Source: Sycobia sp. Sy_11
Taxonomy: Eukaryota; Arthropoda; Insecta; Hymenoptera; Epichrysomallidae
Length of the DNA: 64,000 bases
Assembly (NCBI GenBank): GCA_018907035.1
Contig: JACCIC010000048.1
Span: 2,933,501-2,997,500 of the forward strand
Direction of reading: 5' to 3'
The position numbers and the translations under genes were made by a program. Within the stretch, counting starts at the first letter, position 1; every line of letters starts with the position of its first letter. A model generated the notes under the pieces. The model saw only the letters and a program-made list of their open reading frames with translations. It ran no database searches and was not told where the DNA came from. Below, piece after piece: positions 22,323 through 35,944 of the stretch.

Positions 22323-23637
22323 GATATACCATCTTATAATATTCCTTTATCAGCAGGAAAAATTTATAATTATTTCAAAATTTATTGTGCTGTTATTATA
22401 ACTTTTTGATATGCAGTTATCTTTTCAGTTATTTATAAGCAATAGCGTTATTGAAATGAATGTAATTAAAAGTAGCTAGTGCTTTCTACTGTCTAATATA
22501 TTATATTATATTACAATCTGAGCCAGGTTTCGTTATTTAGTTGGAATTACCTTGTTGGAACAGTAATAAATTTCTCTGATAAAGAATTTCATTACATACA
22601 TATAAATTTGGTTAGCCAATTTTTATATTAAAATGACTTCCAAAAACTTTTTAATAATAAATATATTTTGAATAAATCAATAAAGTAAAGTATTGTAAGT
22701 AAAGCTAATTCCAAAAAGATTAAAAATAATATAATTGTATTACCCTTTATACTAATTGTATAAGATAATTTAAAAAAATGATTGAACAGTAGTCTTTTTA
22801 ATAAATTCAACGAACCATAAAGCTTTTAGCTATTTATCTAATGTTAAATATAAATTATTTAAAAAAAAAAATGTAATTACTCCATACATCAGTTAAACAT
22901 CTCCGAAACTTGAATATCGCTTAGAAATAGTGATTACAAATATAAACGGAACAAATCTACTCAATATGATAATAATTATAATAATAATGAAAATAATAGA
23001 AGCAAAAAGACACACATACATACATACACAGACTGCAATTAGGCGAGTTTCATGTGTTCTTAGCATGGTAATAAGTTTAAATGCATCTTCTCTTGAATTT
23101 TATAAAGATTTCATATAAATTCCCAATATATATGCCCAAAAATATTCTATAGTTAAACTGAAAATGTACTAATTGTGACAAAGGGAAACATAATAACATA
23201 TATTCATAGCATATTCAGAAATTTACAATTTATAAATCTTGCATGTTTTTTATACAAACTTACTATTTTACTAAATTTAGAAAAATATTTTATATAAAGA
23301 CAAAAAAACATACAAAAAATCTATATAATTATATTGTTAATCTTTTCATAGATCAAGCATAAATATTCATATACACAATAATATTTACACAAAATATTGT
23401 TGTAAAATTTTCCGAAACAGAGTAGCACAAAATAAATTATACAACGCAATAAATTCTTAAAACAATTGAACTACCAAATTAATTATAAATGAAAATACCA
23501 TTGAAACAAATGGCTAAGTGCATTTATGTGCATCCTTAGGAATAACAGCATAGTATACTTTATATATATGTAAAACTCTAAAAAACAATAATAAATATAT
23601 ATTTTTAATTGAAATATAGCTTAATAAAGTAAGGAGA
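22323..23637. other. AT-rich sequence, nothing recognised
   Basis: Small frames at 22628 and 22930 are low-complexity and unsupported. Confidence 0.4.
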
Positions 23638-24984
23638 TCACTAGCTCATTAATATCTACAAAATTCTGTAAGAACATTTAGAATTTAGAATATCTATTCG
23701 GAGTTTATAAAATTTGAATATAAATCAGTAATCTTATCGCAGTAAAAAAAACATTTTTCTTATTTATCACTTAGGATCGGGAAATACAAATTCCATAAAA
23801 AAATGTGTATTAAATAAAATATGTGTAATACTAAAAGTAGAAAAATTGTACAAACATTAGTAAAATCTACAATATTTATTTCATATATTCTGTTGAAAAC
23901 AAAAGATACGATCCTTCATGTTTCGTGATTAAATTATACGTGCAACAAGTTTTCTGTGTGGCATTTATAATGAACGGCTGAGTATATATCTGTATTATTA
24001 TTTTAAAATTTTTTTTAAATTTTAAATTAAATCTTATTAAATTGAGTAAATAATTTTTTATCGGAATTATTTTTCTTTTGTAAAATTTTAATTTAATACT
24101 ACTGCCATATCATCTTGATTCAATATTCTACGAGTTAATTTAATTTAATTTAATATTTATTAATTTAATAATATTTATTAATGGAATGCATTATGTTTTC
24201 AATAATTGTAATAAATAAAATATCCTCTAAAATATCAAAACTTGATACTTATATTATTTCCTTATTTTTAATACTTCTAAAGATATTTTGCTGATTATAA
24301 TTGTTATTTCTTTGCTAATTTTGGTACAAACATCGTTGCACACCTATAAATCGAATGCCATTGACAGTGCCGAATAAATGCAATTCATATATTTATGCAT
24401 TATAGATGAGGGGCTACTCCTATTGAGAGTCAAGTTCTCCAAAAGTTCTCTTTCGGCTCTTGCAGCCCTCTTGCTTCTCTTCTGTAATACAACGCCAAGT
24501 CAACAGTACATCAAAGTTCATCTATAAGATTGTGTGGGCGATAAGAACGAGATTTGAAGAGAACTGGAGAAACCTAAAGAAAACCAGAAAACGTCCAATC
24601 TCATTATATATTTTTAGGTAATTTTTTAGATATTCGCGATATAATATCTAATTGTGCTTTCTTGAGATAAATATTTTTTAATAAATTCTATTGCGCGCAG
24701 GTGAGGACCACGGTAAGTTCGATTAAAATGTACTTTTTCATAAAAATTTAATTTTTTAAATTTAAATTCTATATTACCTTGGAAAATAATCTTCACATTA
24801 AAAAATGAAAAGAGTAACTTTTGATTTAGAATTTAATTTTTCATAATCATTACATATTTGAGACATCAAAAAGTTATGTGCTTTTTGGCTCTCACAGAGC
24901 TTTCCCCGTCTCTTTTCTACTTTCAAAGTAGTTCTCTTCTTCCCTTTACAAATAAGGTGTACGTTGTTTATAGATGATAACAAT
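23638..24984 (+). repeat. Palindrome left arm (copy A)
   Basis: Reverse-complement similarity to 25299-27113 is high over several blocks: 23638-24010, 24050-24620 and 24740-24984. Copy A lacks the equivalent of 26150-26745 and has about 100 extra bp at 24627-24730. It has no recognised coding capacity; frames in one arm are not kept in the other. Confidence 0.9.
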
Positions 24985-25298
24985 GAAAATTATTATATAA
25001 ATGAATAGATAAATATGAATAGATAAATGCACCACATTGTCTTGTTTGAACCTATTATTATTGTGCAAGTGGTAGAAAGTACTAATGATTATTGTTTATT
25101 GCTTAGTCTGTGATGAAAAACTTATTCAAACAGCTATTTAACATTTCATGAAGAAACTCCAAAAATCTGTTTTTAAACAAAAAATATGACATTTTTATAG
25201 TGAAGCATAGATTGTAATTGAACTGTCCATTATAGCATAAAAAATGACTAGGAAATGGTTAATGAAATAGAAAATCAAAAAAGTTATTTTTGTTCGCT
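24985..25298. other. Spacer at the centre of the palindrome
   Basis: About 314 bp of AT-rich sequence between the arms; no motif seen. Confidence 0.6.
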
Positions 25299-26346
25299 TG
25301 TTATCATTTATAAAGAACGTACTACTTATTTGTAAAGGGAATAAGAGAACCACTTTGAAAGTAGAAGAGAGGCGGGGAAAGCTCAGTGAGAGCCAAAAAG
25401 CACATAACTTTTTGGTGTCTCAAATATGTAATTATTATGAATAATTAACTTCTAAATCGAAAGTTACTCTTTTTATTTTTTAATGCGAAGATTATTTTCC
25501 AAGATAATATATGATAGAATTTAAATAAAAAAAAATTTAATTATTATGAAAAAGTAAAATTACCTAAAAATATATAATGAGATTGGACGTTCTCTGGTTT
25601 TCTTTAGCTCTCTCCAGTTCTTTTCGACTTTCGTTCTTATCGCCCACACAATGTTATAGATGAATTTTGATGTACTGTTTACTTGGCGTTGTATTACAGA
25701 AGAGAAGCAAGAGGGCTCGGCAAGAGCCGAAAGAGAACTTTTGGAGAACATGACTCTCAATCGGAGTAGCCCCTCATCTATAATGCATAAATATATGAAT
25801 TGCATTTATTCGGCATTGTAAATGGCATTCGATTTATGGTGTGCAACGATGTTTGTATAAAAATTAGCAAAGAAATAACAATTATAATCAGCAAAATATC
25901 TTTAGAAGTATTAAAAATAAGGAAATAATATAAATATCAAGTTTTGATATTTTAAAGGATATTTTATTTATTACAATTATTGATAACATAATGCATTCCA
26001 TTAATAAATATTATTAAATTAATAAATATTAAATTAAATTAAATTAACTCGTAGAATATTGAATCAAGATGATATGGCAGTAGTATTAAATTAAAATTTT
26101 ATAAAAGAAAAATATTAAAATAAAAAATTATTTATTTAATTTAATAAGATATAATTTAAATACATAAATTTATTCTCCTTTAATATATTGATGTATACAA
26201 AAATGTGCATTTCTAATCAGTATTTTTAACATTCATTCCATTCAGTTTAAATTCATTTTGATTGATTTTTGATTATAAAAAAACCCTAAATAATTAACAG
26301 TGCGATATGATTGGCAAATTCATTTTTTTAACCTCTATTAATTTTG

Positions 26347-26408
<62 letters not shown>

Positions 26409-27113
26409 GTACAATTTCATGATTTTGATTTCTTTGAAGAATACGTTGAAAACTATTTTTTACCTAATCGATTCTCAAAGAGTCAATCCGAAAGTTACGC
26501 TCTGATTCGCAGTCTAAAGCCTTAGCCACAAATGTACTATATATTATTCGTGATATAGCAAAGCTTCCTTCTGAATCATTGGTGACAATAATTGTTAATC
26601 CTATAAGCTTCAATGTTATACTGTCTTTTAACTTTCTCTATCAATTCGTTTCGGGTATTACAATTCTATTTTTTGAAGGAATATATAAACAACTGAATTT
26701 TGGAATAATTTTATTGATTATTATTATAAAAATAAAATTTTTAAAATAATAATACAGATATATACTCAGCCGTTCATTATAAATGCCACACAGAAAACTT
26801 GTTGCACGTATAATTTAATCACGAAACATGAAGGATCGTATCTTTTGTTTTCAACAGAATATATGAAATAAATATTGTAGATTTTACTAATGTTTGTACA
26901 ATTTTTCTACTTTTAGTATTACACATATTTTATTTAATACACATTTTTTTATGGAATTTGTATTTCCCGATCCTAAGTGATAAATAAGAAAAATGTTTTT
27001 TTTACTGCGATAAGATTACTGATTTATATTCAAATTTTATAAACTCCGAATAGATATTCTAAATTCTAAATGTTCTTACAGAATTTTGTAGAAATTAATG
27101 AGCTAGTGTATAA
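25299..27113 (-). repeat. Palindrome right arm (copy B)
   Basis: Inverted copy of 23638-24984, with an additional segment at about 26150-26745 that copy A lacks but copy C partly retains, so the loss is in A. It contains a (TA)n tract at 26346-26403. An 81-residue frame at 25560-25805 is matched by diverged, non-coding sequence in copy A and is probably fortuitous. Confidence 0.9.
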
Positions 27114-27180
27114 CATATATATATATATATATATATTTATTTATTTATTTATTTATTATTTATTAAAGAATAATTTAATG
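27114..27180. repeat. (TA)n and (TTTA)n simple repeat
   Basis: Simple-sequence junction between copies B and C. Confidence 0.85.
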
Positions 27181-27184
27181 TAAT

Positions 27185-27780
27185 AGTAAATGTAGAAAAA
27201 TTTTACAAACATTAGTAAAATCTGCAATATTTATTTCATATATTCTGTGGAAAACAAAAGATACGAATCCTTCATATTTCGCATTTAAATTCTTTGTGCC
27301 ACAAGTTTTTTGTGTGGCATTTATAATGAACGACTGAGTATATATCTGTATTATTATTTAAAAAAATTTATTTGTATAATAATAATCAATAAAATTATTC
27401 CAAACTTCAGTTGTTTATATATTCGTTCAAAAAATAGAATTGTAATACCCGAAACGAATTGATAGAGAAAGTTCAAAGACGGCACACATTGTACAATTAT
27501 ATCTATATATATTACTCAAAATTAATAGAGGTTCAAAAAAAATGAATTTGCCAATCATATCGTCATGTAAATTAATTGGGGTTTTCTATAATAAAAAATC
27601 AATCAAAATTAATTTAAACCGAATGGAATGAGTGTTAAAAATACTGATTAGAACTCCACATTTTGGTACAAATAAATATATTAAAGGAGAGTAAATTTAT
27701 TTATTTAAATTAAATATTAAACTGAATAAATAATTTTTTATCGGGATTATTTTTCTTTTATAAAATTTTAATGCATGTGT
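27185..27780 (+). repeat. Third, partial copy (C) of the palindromic repeat
   Basis: 27185-27360 matches copy A at 23830-24010 in the same orientation. 27360-27780 matches the reverse complement of copy B from about 26760 down to 26095, lacking about 200 bp (around 26415-26628). Copies B and C therefore form a second inverted pair. Confidence 0.85.
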
Positions 27781-27804
27781 GCATTAGTAATATGAATCAG
27801 TTAA

Positions 27805-28165
27805 AACAGTTAAGAGTGCTCCATAACGCGATCCCAGCGCCATGATGAACTATTAAAACGGAAATGAAAATGTGTAAATCGTAGATTTCGTTTTGCGTCT
27901 TCATTTTACGTTTTACAATGTTGAAACAAATTTTATACGAATCTTTGAAAAATTCTACAATTGTGGGTATCCCTTACTGCTTTTATAATATGTTTCAAAG
28001 TTAGTTTAAAAAAATAAGAAAATGTTTATTTAACTGTCGTCTGCACTATAGACATCGCAGCTTTGCAGTAACATCAAATAACAACAAATATTATAAATTT
28101 TATACGTATAGTACAGATCAAACTTGGATAGTCCCGGATGTAGAATTGAATAATGAATCGAATGA
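27805..28165 (+). repeat. Diverged dispersed repeat, copy 2
   Basis: Shares AAGAGTGCTCC, a GCGCC/TATGATGAACTATTAAAACGG-type block and later motifs with 15368-15700. Confidence 0.5.
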
Positions 28166-29458
28166 ACTTTGATCCATCTTTCTATTCATAGAATTGAGGG
28201 AGTAAAACGAAATATAAGATCTTATTACGGTTATAATGCAAGTTATCAATTCTGTAGATAATAAAGTTAGAACTTTAATTTCTGATTTTTTGAATAGGTG
28301 GCGCTGAAGAAAATATTCAATTCCCTACAAATCAAATAAAGAATTATGAAGCCGGGTATAGAAAATGTACATATATATATGCACATAAATACATACATGC
28401 ATACATACACGCATGCAAACACATTGCAAACATAGTAATGTAATACGGAAATTTGAGATTACAGGGAGGTGCGAGATGTACGAGCTTGAGCCAATAAATA
28501 TATATAAAAATATAATAGGAAAGTAATTGTTCTTTTCCTAACCTAAAGTATATATAATATTTATGTAGATAAAAATGTTATTATTGCCTACGCAGATTTA
28601 ATATTTATATACATCCTAAAAAATTTTTATTAAATAGATCGTTTCTTATGACAACTAAAGCTCTTTAATTCCCAAAATTTCAAACATGTTTATTTTTTTG
28701 TAGGATAGTCTTTTAGCTACAATTAAAACTCATACTTTTAGGAGGAAATGAGAGTTTTGAGTGTTCACAATGTGTAATTGATGAATTTGAGTTATTACTT
28801 CGATATGCACTCCTATTATATAAAACGGATAAGAAAAAGTAACGTGAAAAGAATATATAATTTTTAATTCAAATGTAAAATATCATAAAACCATCATTAT
28901 TTTGGAATGTAGAAGAGTATGATTGTGTATTTATAGTACTGAATTTTGTGTAAGGAGTAAGTACAACTCCTAAATTAATATATTATATTATAAATATTTA
29001 AATATATAGTTATCTATATAAAGCAATTTTTAAATTTATTCTTATATTACACATCATTATACAGTGATTGGCACTTTGTATAATTTATACAATTTATATA
29101 ATAAACAGCTTTTATAGAAATTTTTTGTACGAAAACTGTTACAGATTCAAATATTAAAATAATTTTTAATGAAGTAACACTATTTGACAATAGCATTTAT
29201 ATATTAGAAATTACTATCTTTTTCAATAAGTATCTTTTCAATAGTTTCATTACTATCTATTCAATAGGTAATTATAAAAATTTTATTTTAAAATATATTC
29301 TTGTACGGCTAAAGTTTTCTTTACTATTTCATACATTGTAATTTTTTGGAATAAATATGTCAGATTAAATAAAGTTAATATGTCAAAATACAAAAATTAT
29401 ACATATATTCCCGCCAAAAATATCACGATATATAATATAGAAATATTTTTTGTAAAAA
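28166..29458. other. AT-rich sequence, nothing recognised
   Basis: No convincing frame; short ACATACATGC-type tract near 28385. Confidence 0.4.
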
Positions 29459-29484
29459 CATATATATATATATATATATATATA

Positions 29485-29518
<34 letters not shown>

Positions 29519-29537
29519 TATATATATATATATATAT
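29459..29537. repeat. (TA)n microsatellite
   Basis: Roughly 39 TA units with rare TC and GA interruptions. Confidence 0.9.
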
Positions 29538-30543
29538 TGTTTTTAAATAATTATAATGTAGAATATAATATGCCATTATATTTAGAAGCTGTACTTGCTC
29601 TCTATGTACAAACCAATCCTATTAAATATACAATCATACTGTTCTGCTTACTTTTCCAGAAGATGGTGATTTTATATTTTTCATTTAAAGTAAAAATTAT
29701 ATATTCTTTCCACTCTAATTTTTCACTATTTTGCATATTGGACACCTTGCAACTAAAATAATAGTTATCTTTGTTGCATTAACATCAGATTATATCTATA
29801 ATATTAATATTATCACTTACGAACAATCAAACCGCCCCCTTCAAAACTCTTAATTTATCATTATTTTTATAATTATTTATACTTTACATGACCCTTTAAA
29901 ATTAAAAATAAAGAAGGCCATACGTATTATACGATTTATTTAATTATTAATACGTAATAAATTAATATCTTTGTACTATTACCTTATATTTATTTTCTTT
30001 ACATATAAGAATCTTATTATATAAATATAAATACTTCATACCCTCGTGTCCCACTCTGGGGAAGGGGAGATGAAGCAAATTGTCTTTTGGGAAGCTTTAC
30101 ATTTTTGATGAATTTATTTAATAATGTTTTTCTTCAAAAATAGCACCTTAAATTATAGGTTTTTGTCTATCACTTGCACATTGAAATTTAAAATAACTGA
30201 ACTTATTTGAATTTTGGGTGCCCGTCATGTCTCGTCTGTTTATAACCGTTTGTCTCTACTTTTTTAATGAAATATATACTGATATAAATTATATATATAT
30301 TCATTTGCCATTAATAATTAATAATTTCTATTGAATTATTGTTTACATGTTTATTTAATTAATCATTAAATTACAATTATTATTGAAATAAAATTTTAAT
30401 TAGATATTATTTTTAATTCATAAAAAGTTAAATATGGAGATAATTAACATTTTAGGAGAGAAAAGAATAATCCATTAGAATACATGACCAAGAATTGTAT
30501 CAAGACCCATCTCCATTCATCAGGTAATCGTTATGTTGATACC

Positions 30544-30545
<2 letters not shown>
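29538..30545. other. AT-rich sequence, nothing recognised
   Basis: A 74-codon frame at 29537-29761 is hydrophobic and unsupported; otherwise featureless. Confidence 0.4.

Positions 30546-30602
<57 letters not shown>
30546..30602. repeat. (TA)n microsatellite
   Basis: About 28 TA units; followed by a 300-bp GC-richer patch (30603-30900) with no recognised frame. Confidence 0.9.
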
Positions 30603-30605
<3 letters not shown>

Positions 30606-30987
30606 CGGATCAACTGTACGACAGTTGTCGAGAGGTTGGGTCGACACTATTCGGATTTGTGGTTCATTCGTTTAGAAAATCGTAAACACTCGCATGCTGT
30701 CTATCAAATCGTATACAATGCGATGTTGCCACTACTTTTTACACGATTTTGGAAACAGTGTTGAACGAACTGATAGAATACACCAGCTACCAGCGCAATG
30801 ATACGATTTGCGCGAACGTGGACCGTGATACCCGTAATACAGTTATTGACCATATACTCAAATACATGATTCCTTTATCTGATCATTACAGTTTTAGTAT
30901 GACAAAGTAATTCATCAACACAAGCTATTGTATTAATTAAAAATAATGATTAATTAACTTTTCATTTAATTGAAAATAATACCTTAT

Positions 30988-30990
<3 letters not shown>

Positions 30991-31036
<46 letters not shown>
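30991..31036. repeat. (TA)n microsatellite
   Basis: About 22 TA units directly before the repeat-family member at 31046. Confidence 0.9.
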
Positions 31037-31039
<3 letters not shown>

Positions 31040-31045
31040 AATGTG

Positions 31046-31548
31046 GATTCATAAATACTTTTATCGGTCTTACAGCCTTTATACAATAAAATATTATACT
31101 AATAGAATGACAGTCAGACTCTCCTAGTTTATAGTAACCCCCATAAAATTGAAAATACAAATTACTAATAACAGATAAAATAAAAAATCAATTAAATTAA
31201 AAATTAAAAATTATAAATAATACAAATAAAGTAATCTATATTCTATGTTAATAAAGGAGAATCTGATTTCCCCCACCAGCTTAAATTTAAATTTATTTTT
31301 CATTTCCGACGTTTTGAACAGTTCCGGCTCATCTTCAAGGACTAAACTCTAATATAATTTACTTCATTCTAACTTTTTTATTTATTTTTTATTTAATTTA
31401 ATTTTTATTTTATTATATAGTTGTAATTTCTATTTCAGATTGTACGGTGGTGATTATAAATAAGGACGGCCCGATACTCATTATATTAGTATATTATATT
31501 ATTGTAGAAAAACTGTAAGACCGATAAAAATTTTTATCAATTTACAGT
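31046..31548. repeat. Repeat-family member with both inverted termini
   Basis: Left terminus CATAAATACTTTTATC-GGTCTTACAG (31048 on) and right terminus CTGTAAGACCGATAAAAATT (31512 on) are inverted relative to each other, bounding about 500 bp. Inside are ATGACAGTCAGACT (31106), shared with the copies at 12.5 and 34.4 kb, and a degenerate hammerhead-like block on the minus strand near 31313-31352 (TTGAAGAT, GAGC, GTTC, AAAACG). It looks like a complete non-autonomous element. Confidence 0.6.
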
Positions 31549-33777
31549 CGAATTTTCTAGCTTTTCAGCTGAAGCATTTGCTTCAGATATATGCTAAATA
31601 CTTCTTGGTATCAGATATGCTCAATCCACTCGACACAGCTTCATCTTATATATGTGCATATTCAAAATGTGTACTAAATTCACTGCACAATCTCAGCGCC
31701 AATAATTAAGAAGTTAATGAAATGAATTATAAACTCATAAAATTCAATAAATCAAGAAAAGAAATCAAAATAGAAGTCTTAAGGACATCTGCTCATTCAA
31801 ACAGCACTGAAAATCGTATTGCCAGCAAAGCAGCCAAAGAAGCAGTTCTAATACAGCGTAAAAAATAAAATATAACAACGCCGCAAATATGTTAATACGA
31901 AAAAGAATGGCACTACATGCGATAGAAATATATTGTAATAACATATGGATAGAGGAAAAAAAACAATAAAGACAAATTTTTTTCGAACCAAGTTAAATTT
32001 TACAATAATAGTTATTTATTTTTTAAAGTTCTTAATATTCTAAAAACATATCAAACTCGCCTAGTTATTTTGCTTTTCTTAAAAAATTTATTATAAATGT
32101 ATACTTAGTCATTAGTTTTATTTTTTAAGTAGTTAAAAATTGAATAAATTTTTATTATTTATTAGACCAAATTTCTGTATCTAAAATTTATGTTCCTCGA
32201 AAAAAAGTCCTATTTTCGTAACATAGATGGGGGCTACGCTGTGATTTTATCACCAAGCCACGTTATTTTTTTAAATTACATAATTTTATATTAAGAATAG
32301 TCTAGAGTGCCATTATGTTCCATATAATTAGTATTTTTATATTCTTTACCCGATAGAATCAAGTACGGTTCTGTCAAATTATAGATAACCATATCAATTT
32401 TAGATTAAAAATACAGATTTATAAGATAAAATTAAAAAAAAAAATTATACAATAAAAATGTAATTGTAAAGAAAAAAGTGCACGGCAATTCTGACAAATT
32501 CAAATTTATTTAGATAATACGCAAAACTATAAAAATTTAATATTTTTATTTACTACTTTCATATTATAACATTGCAATAACAAAACTAATATTTTATACA
32601 TAAAGCCAATAAAATGAAAATATTGAATTTCTTTATATCTAAGTGTAAAGAATGTCAACTTGGTTTTCTATAAAATGACGAAGAAAAATTCCTTAGATTA
32701 CATTCCTGGTACTAAAAAATAATTCCAAATTTAAGTGTAGAAACAAGAAGTTATAATGGCTGATTTATTGCGCAAGAATAGATTAAAAGTAGAATTTCAC
32801 AGGAATACTAAAAAATTAGAAACAAATCAAAGAATGACCAACAAAAGCTGAAAAAATACTTTCAAAACTTTCAGAACAGAATCGAAAATTAGCGTTATAC
32901 ATCGCCTCGTAGGCATCTAATAATTTTGAGTAGGGTGAAATCTAGTGACTACGAACTAAAAATAATTGAACTATTATGGTTATAAAATAGACAAATCTGA
33001 GAATGAAAAATTTCAACATTGTTATAGTAAAATTAAGAAAAAGGTATAAGCTAGGTCCTTTTATTTCTGTCTAGTAAATAATAATTTTATTTCAAATGCA
33101 AGTTTTAATTACTATACTGCAAGAAATTAATATTTATAGAATAATAATTTATTATGTTATTTGTTTAATAAAAAATAATTTAATAGAATACATAAACTAA
33201 CAGTTTGAAAGAATTATAAAATAATAAAGTCTATTGTGTATTGGATTTTGTCATCGCAAAAATTAAGTATAATAATTAATTTTACAATTGTTGACCTTAA
33301 ACAGACAATTTTGTATATCTAAATTTTCGAAAAAAAAAATTAATTTGAAAATATTATTCGCTGTTATCTTTATACTTATTTCAATATTCATAATTAAGAG
33401 ACCCCATTCTATTCATTAATGAAATAATTAATATCATTTAATTTTATCATTTTTTTTGTAACATTCCATAAACCAAAGTTTCGTATAAAATTGTGTAAAT
33501 CATTGGCAAACAAGTTTTGATATAAACTCAATATGAAGTTACTATATATAGATATTAATCGTTTGCGACCACCACGGCCCTTGACATTTTTGAGTAAGTA
33601 ATTTGGTTAGAAATTAGGAGTATGGAGATTATATATGTTAATGTGTGTGTAGATACGCATATATATATATGCGTATTTCAATCAAACGCTGGATGTCGAG
33701 CTGATGTTTCTTTATTACTGCTCGTCTCCTAGTATCCTTATCTTCTACACTTAAATATACTATATATATATATATAT
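31549..33777. other. AT-rich sequence with no recognisable gene
   Basis: Long A/T-rich stretch; a short CT-rich patch at 32228-32260 has no known motif. Confidence 0.5.
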
Positions 33778-33779
33778 GC

Positions 33780-33830
33780 ATGCATAAATTAATAAATATT
33801 TCCATCAGTGTTACAGTCCAATATAAATTA
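33780..33830. repeat. Repeat-family terminus
   Basis: AAATTAATAAATATTTCCAT-CAGTGTTACAGTC, a diverged copy of the family terminus, just after a short (TA)n. Confidence 0.55.
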
Positions 33831-33891
33831 AAATTAATACATAATAATATCAATACATATGCATATCAAAATTAATACACATATATATGCA

Positions 33892-33894
<3 letters not shown>

Positions 33895-33952
<58 letters not shown>

Positions 33953-33972
33953 GTGCGTTTGTAGGTGTGTAA

Positions 33973-34031
<59 letters not shown>
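33895..34031. repeat. Compound (CT)n / (TA)n microsatellite
   Basis: About 25 CT units, about 30 bp of GT-rich linker, then about 27 TA units. Confidence 0.9.
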
Positions 34032-34034
<3 letters not shown>

Positions 34035-34359
34035 AACTTCTTGTGACAAATGATCAACTACTCCGCTACTTATTTCATAAGAATATTATAAAATATAAAT
34101 TTTGTATGGATCATTTATAATTTACATATTTAACTTGGGCTACTACGGCCCTGATTAATACTAGAACAATCGATAAAACAGAACAGCATTTTTTGTACAC
34201 TTCAAGTTCCGTAAACTTCCACAGTATATTAAAAATCAGGCGCTTCAATCGATTTTAACTTCCGCCAGAGGTATGGAGAACTCTTAATCGAAAACAATAC
34301 GTAACAACATCAATGCACATCTACATTAACATTAATACATCAATAGACAAAAATAATAA

Positions 34360-34556
34360 AAACAAAAATTAAAATTAAAATTAAAAATTAAAGTAAAATT
34401 ATAATGACAGTCGGACTGTCCTTGTTTGCATTCACTCCCGTAGACTAATCTGAAAATAAAATATTAGCTGAAAAAATTCTTTGTTAGTAAAGTGCAGTCT
34501 GACTGTCCCCACCACCCTTACCTAATTGAAGACGTAGTCCAACGTTGAAATTTATT
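34360..34556. repeat. Repeat-family member, truncated before the hammerhead-like core
   Basis: 34395-34550 matches 12480-12632 closely (GACAGTCGGACTGTCC, CCGTAGACTAATCTG, GTCTGACTGTCCCC). Similarity stops just as the GAAA part of the hammerhead-like core would begin. With the terminus at 33780 it may form one element interrupted by a microsatellite and other sequence. Confidence 0.65.
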
Positions 34557-35479
34557 TGAATATTTATTTAACAATATTTAAATAAATCCTATCCAAATTT
34601 GAACATTTATTTAACAAGAAAAAGGAAAGAAAAAAATGGGTCATGCCATACTAATTTGGAAGTAGACGAGATATTCAAAAGGTATATACACAAATCTGGA
34701 TATTCTGGAATGTGTAAATTTTTTTATTTATTAAAGCTGCATTATTTATCGATCTCTTATATATATTGATGGAATTTCAATAAATATTAAATCAGATGTG
34801 AGAAAAGCAACAAAAAATAAATAAAGAGAAGTGCTAGCCGTTTACTATTTTATGTAAAACAAAAAATTGATATTCAAAGAATTCGCTAAAAATTTGATCG
34901 AGCACTTTTTTCAGTTATCCAAAAAAGAAAAAAAAAATTATTGTCAATGGAAAAAATTCAAGCTTAGTGCAGGAATTCGTTACAAGACAGTTGTGCTACA
35001 AAGTATCTGAGAGTGTATGTACGTGCGTGTATGTGCGCGTACGACTGTGTAAAATTTTTATTGTATCTATTTCACCATCTATAGTGAAATTTCATTTCTT
35101 AGAAAAATATCTTCAAATTAAAAATTTTTAATTTTTTTCATTAAAATAAATGTTTACTTCGGGCAAATAAAATTATTAAGTAAACGAAAATTCTGTAATA
35201 TTTTTCATATAATTAAATAATATTCTCAGGCTTTAAAACTATACTGTTGTTATTGAACCGAGGAACCTAAAAATTAAATTACTATTTTTAAAGTCTGTCT
35301 GAAAAGACGAGATTGTTTTGCTACTTATTTAATTAATTGAATTATTAAAATTCAATTCTAAAATGTTTAGTTTATAATCGTTGATTTATGTAAATTACAA
35401 GAACAGCACATAAAATAACTATTTTCGCTGATTTATGCAAAAATAAACGAATAGCTAAATTGAATATTTACGCAAAAAG
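34557..35479. other. AT-rich sequence, nothing recognised
   Basis: No frame or repeat identified. Confidence 0.4.
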
Positions 35480-35499
35480 AAACTGTAACCGCCATCATC

Positions 35500-35620
35500 T
35501 TCTTTTCACCTTTGGTGTCCAAGGTTTCGAACCGATACGGTTCATCTTCAGAAACTAAACTGATATAAACAAAATTAAATTAATAAATATTTTTATCGAT
35601 CTTACAGTCTTCATACTATA
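35500..35620 (-). repeat. Repeat-family member with the clearest hammerhead-like core
   Basis: On the minus strand CTGAAGA (35551-35545), one or two unpaired bases, a perfect 6-bp stem GAACCG/CGGTTC (35543-35538 with 35534-35529), then GAAA (35528-35525). The family terminus AAATTAATAAATATTTTTAT-CGATCTTACAGTC follows at 35577. CTGANGA-stem-GAAA is the hammerhead consensus; the extra base between core and stem II argues for caution. Confidence 0.5.
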
Positions 35621-35812
35621 ATGTATAAAACTCAATTATCTAAACTATTATATAACAAGATATTATTTATTTATTTGAATATATTATATTATATAATACT
35701 AGTTTTAGAAGGAACCTGATTGAAGACTTCAATTTTTGTCCTCAACGAAATAGGAAAACACTGTTTTCTAAAGATTCCAAAAAATCTGGTTGACAGCAAT
35801 CCAACATGGACT

Positions 35813-35873
35813 GTTCACATTTTTTTTATGTAAATTTTTGTTTATAGTATTATCTTCGAAATATTTCATGTTC

Positions 35874-35944
<71 letters not shown>

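Noticed and set aside
25560..25805. 81-codon open frame in the palindrome arm
   Set aside because: The mirrored sequence in the other arm does not keep the frame, and no domain is recognisable.
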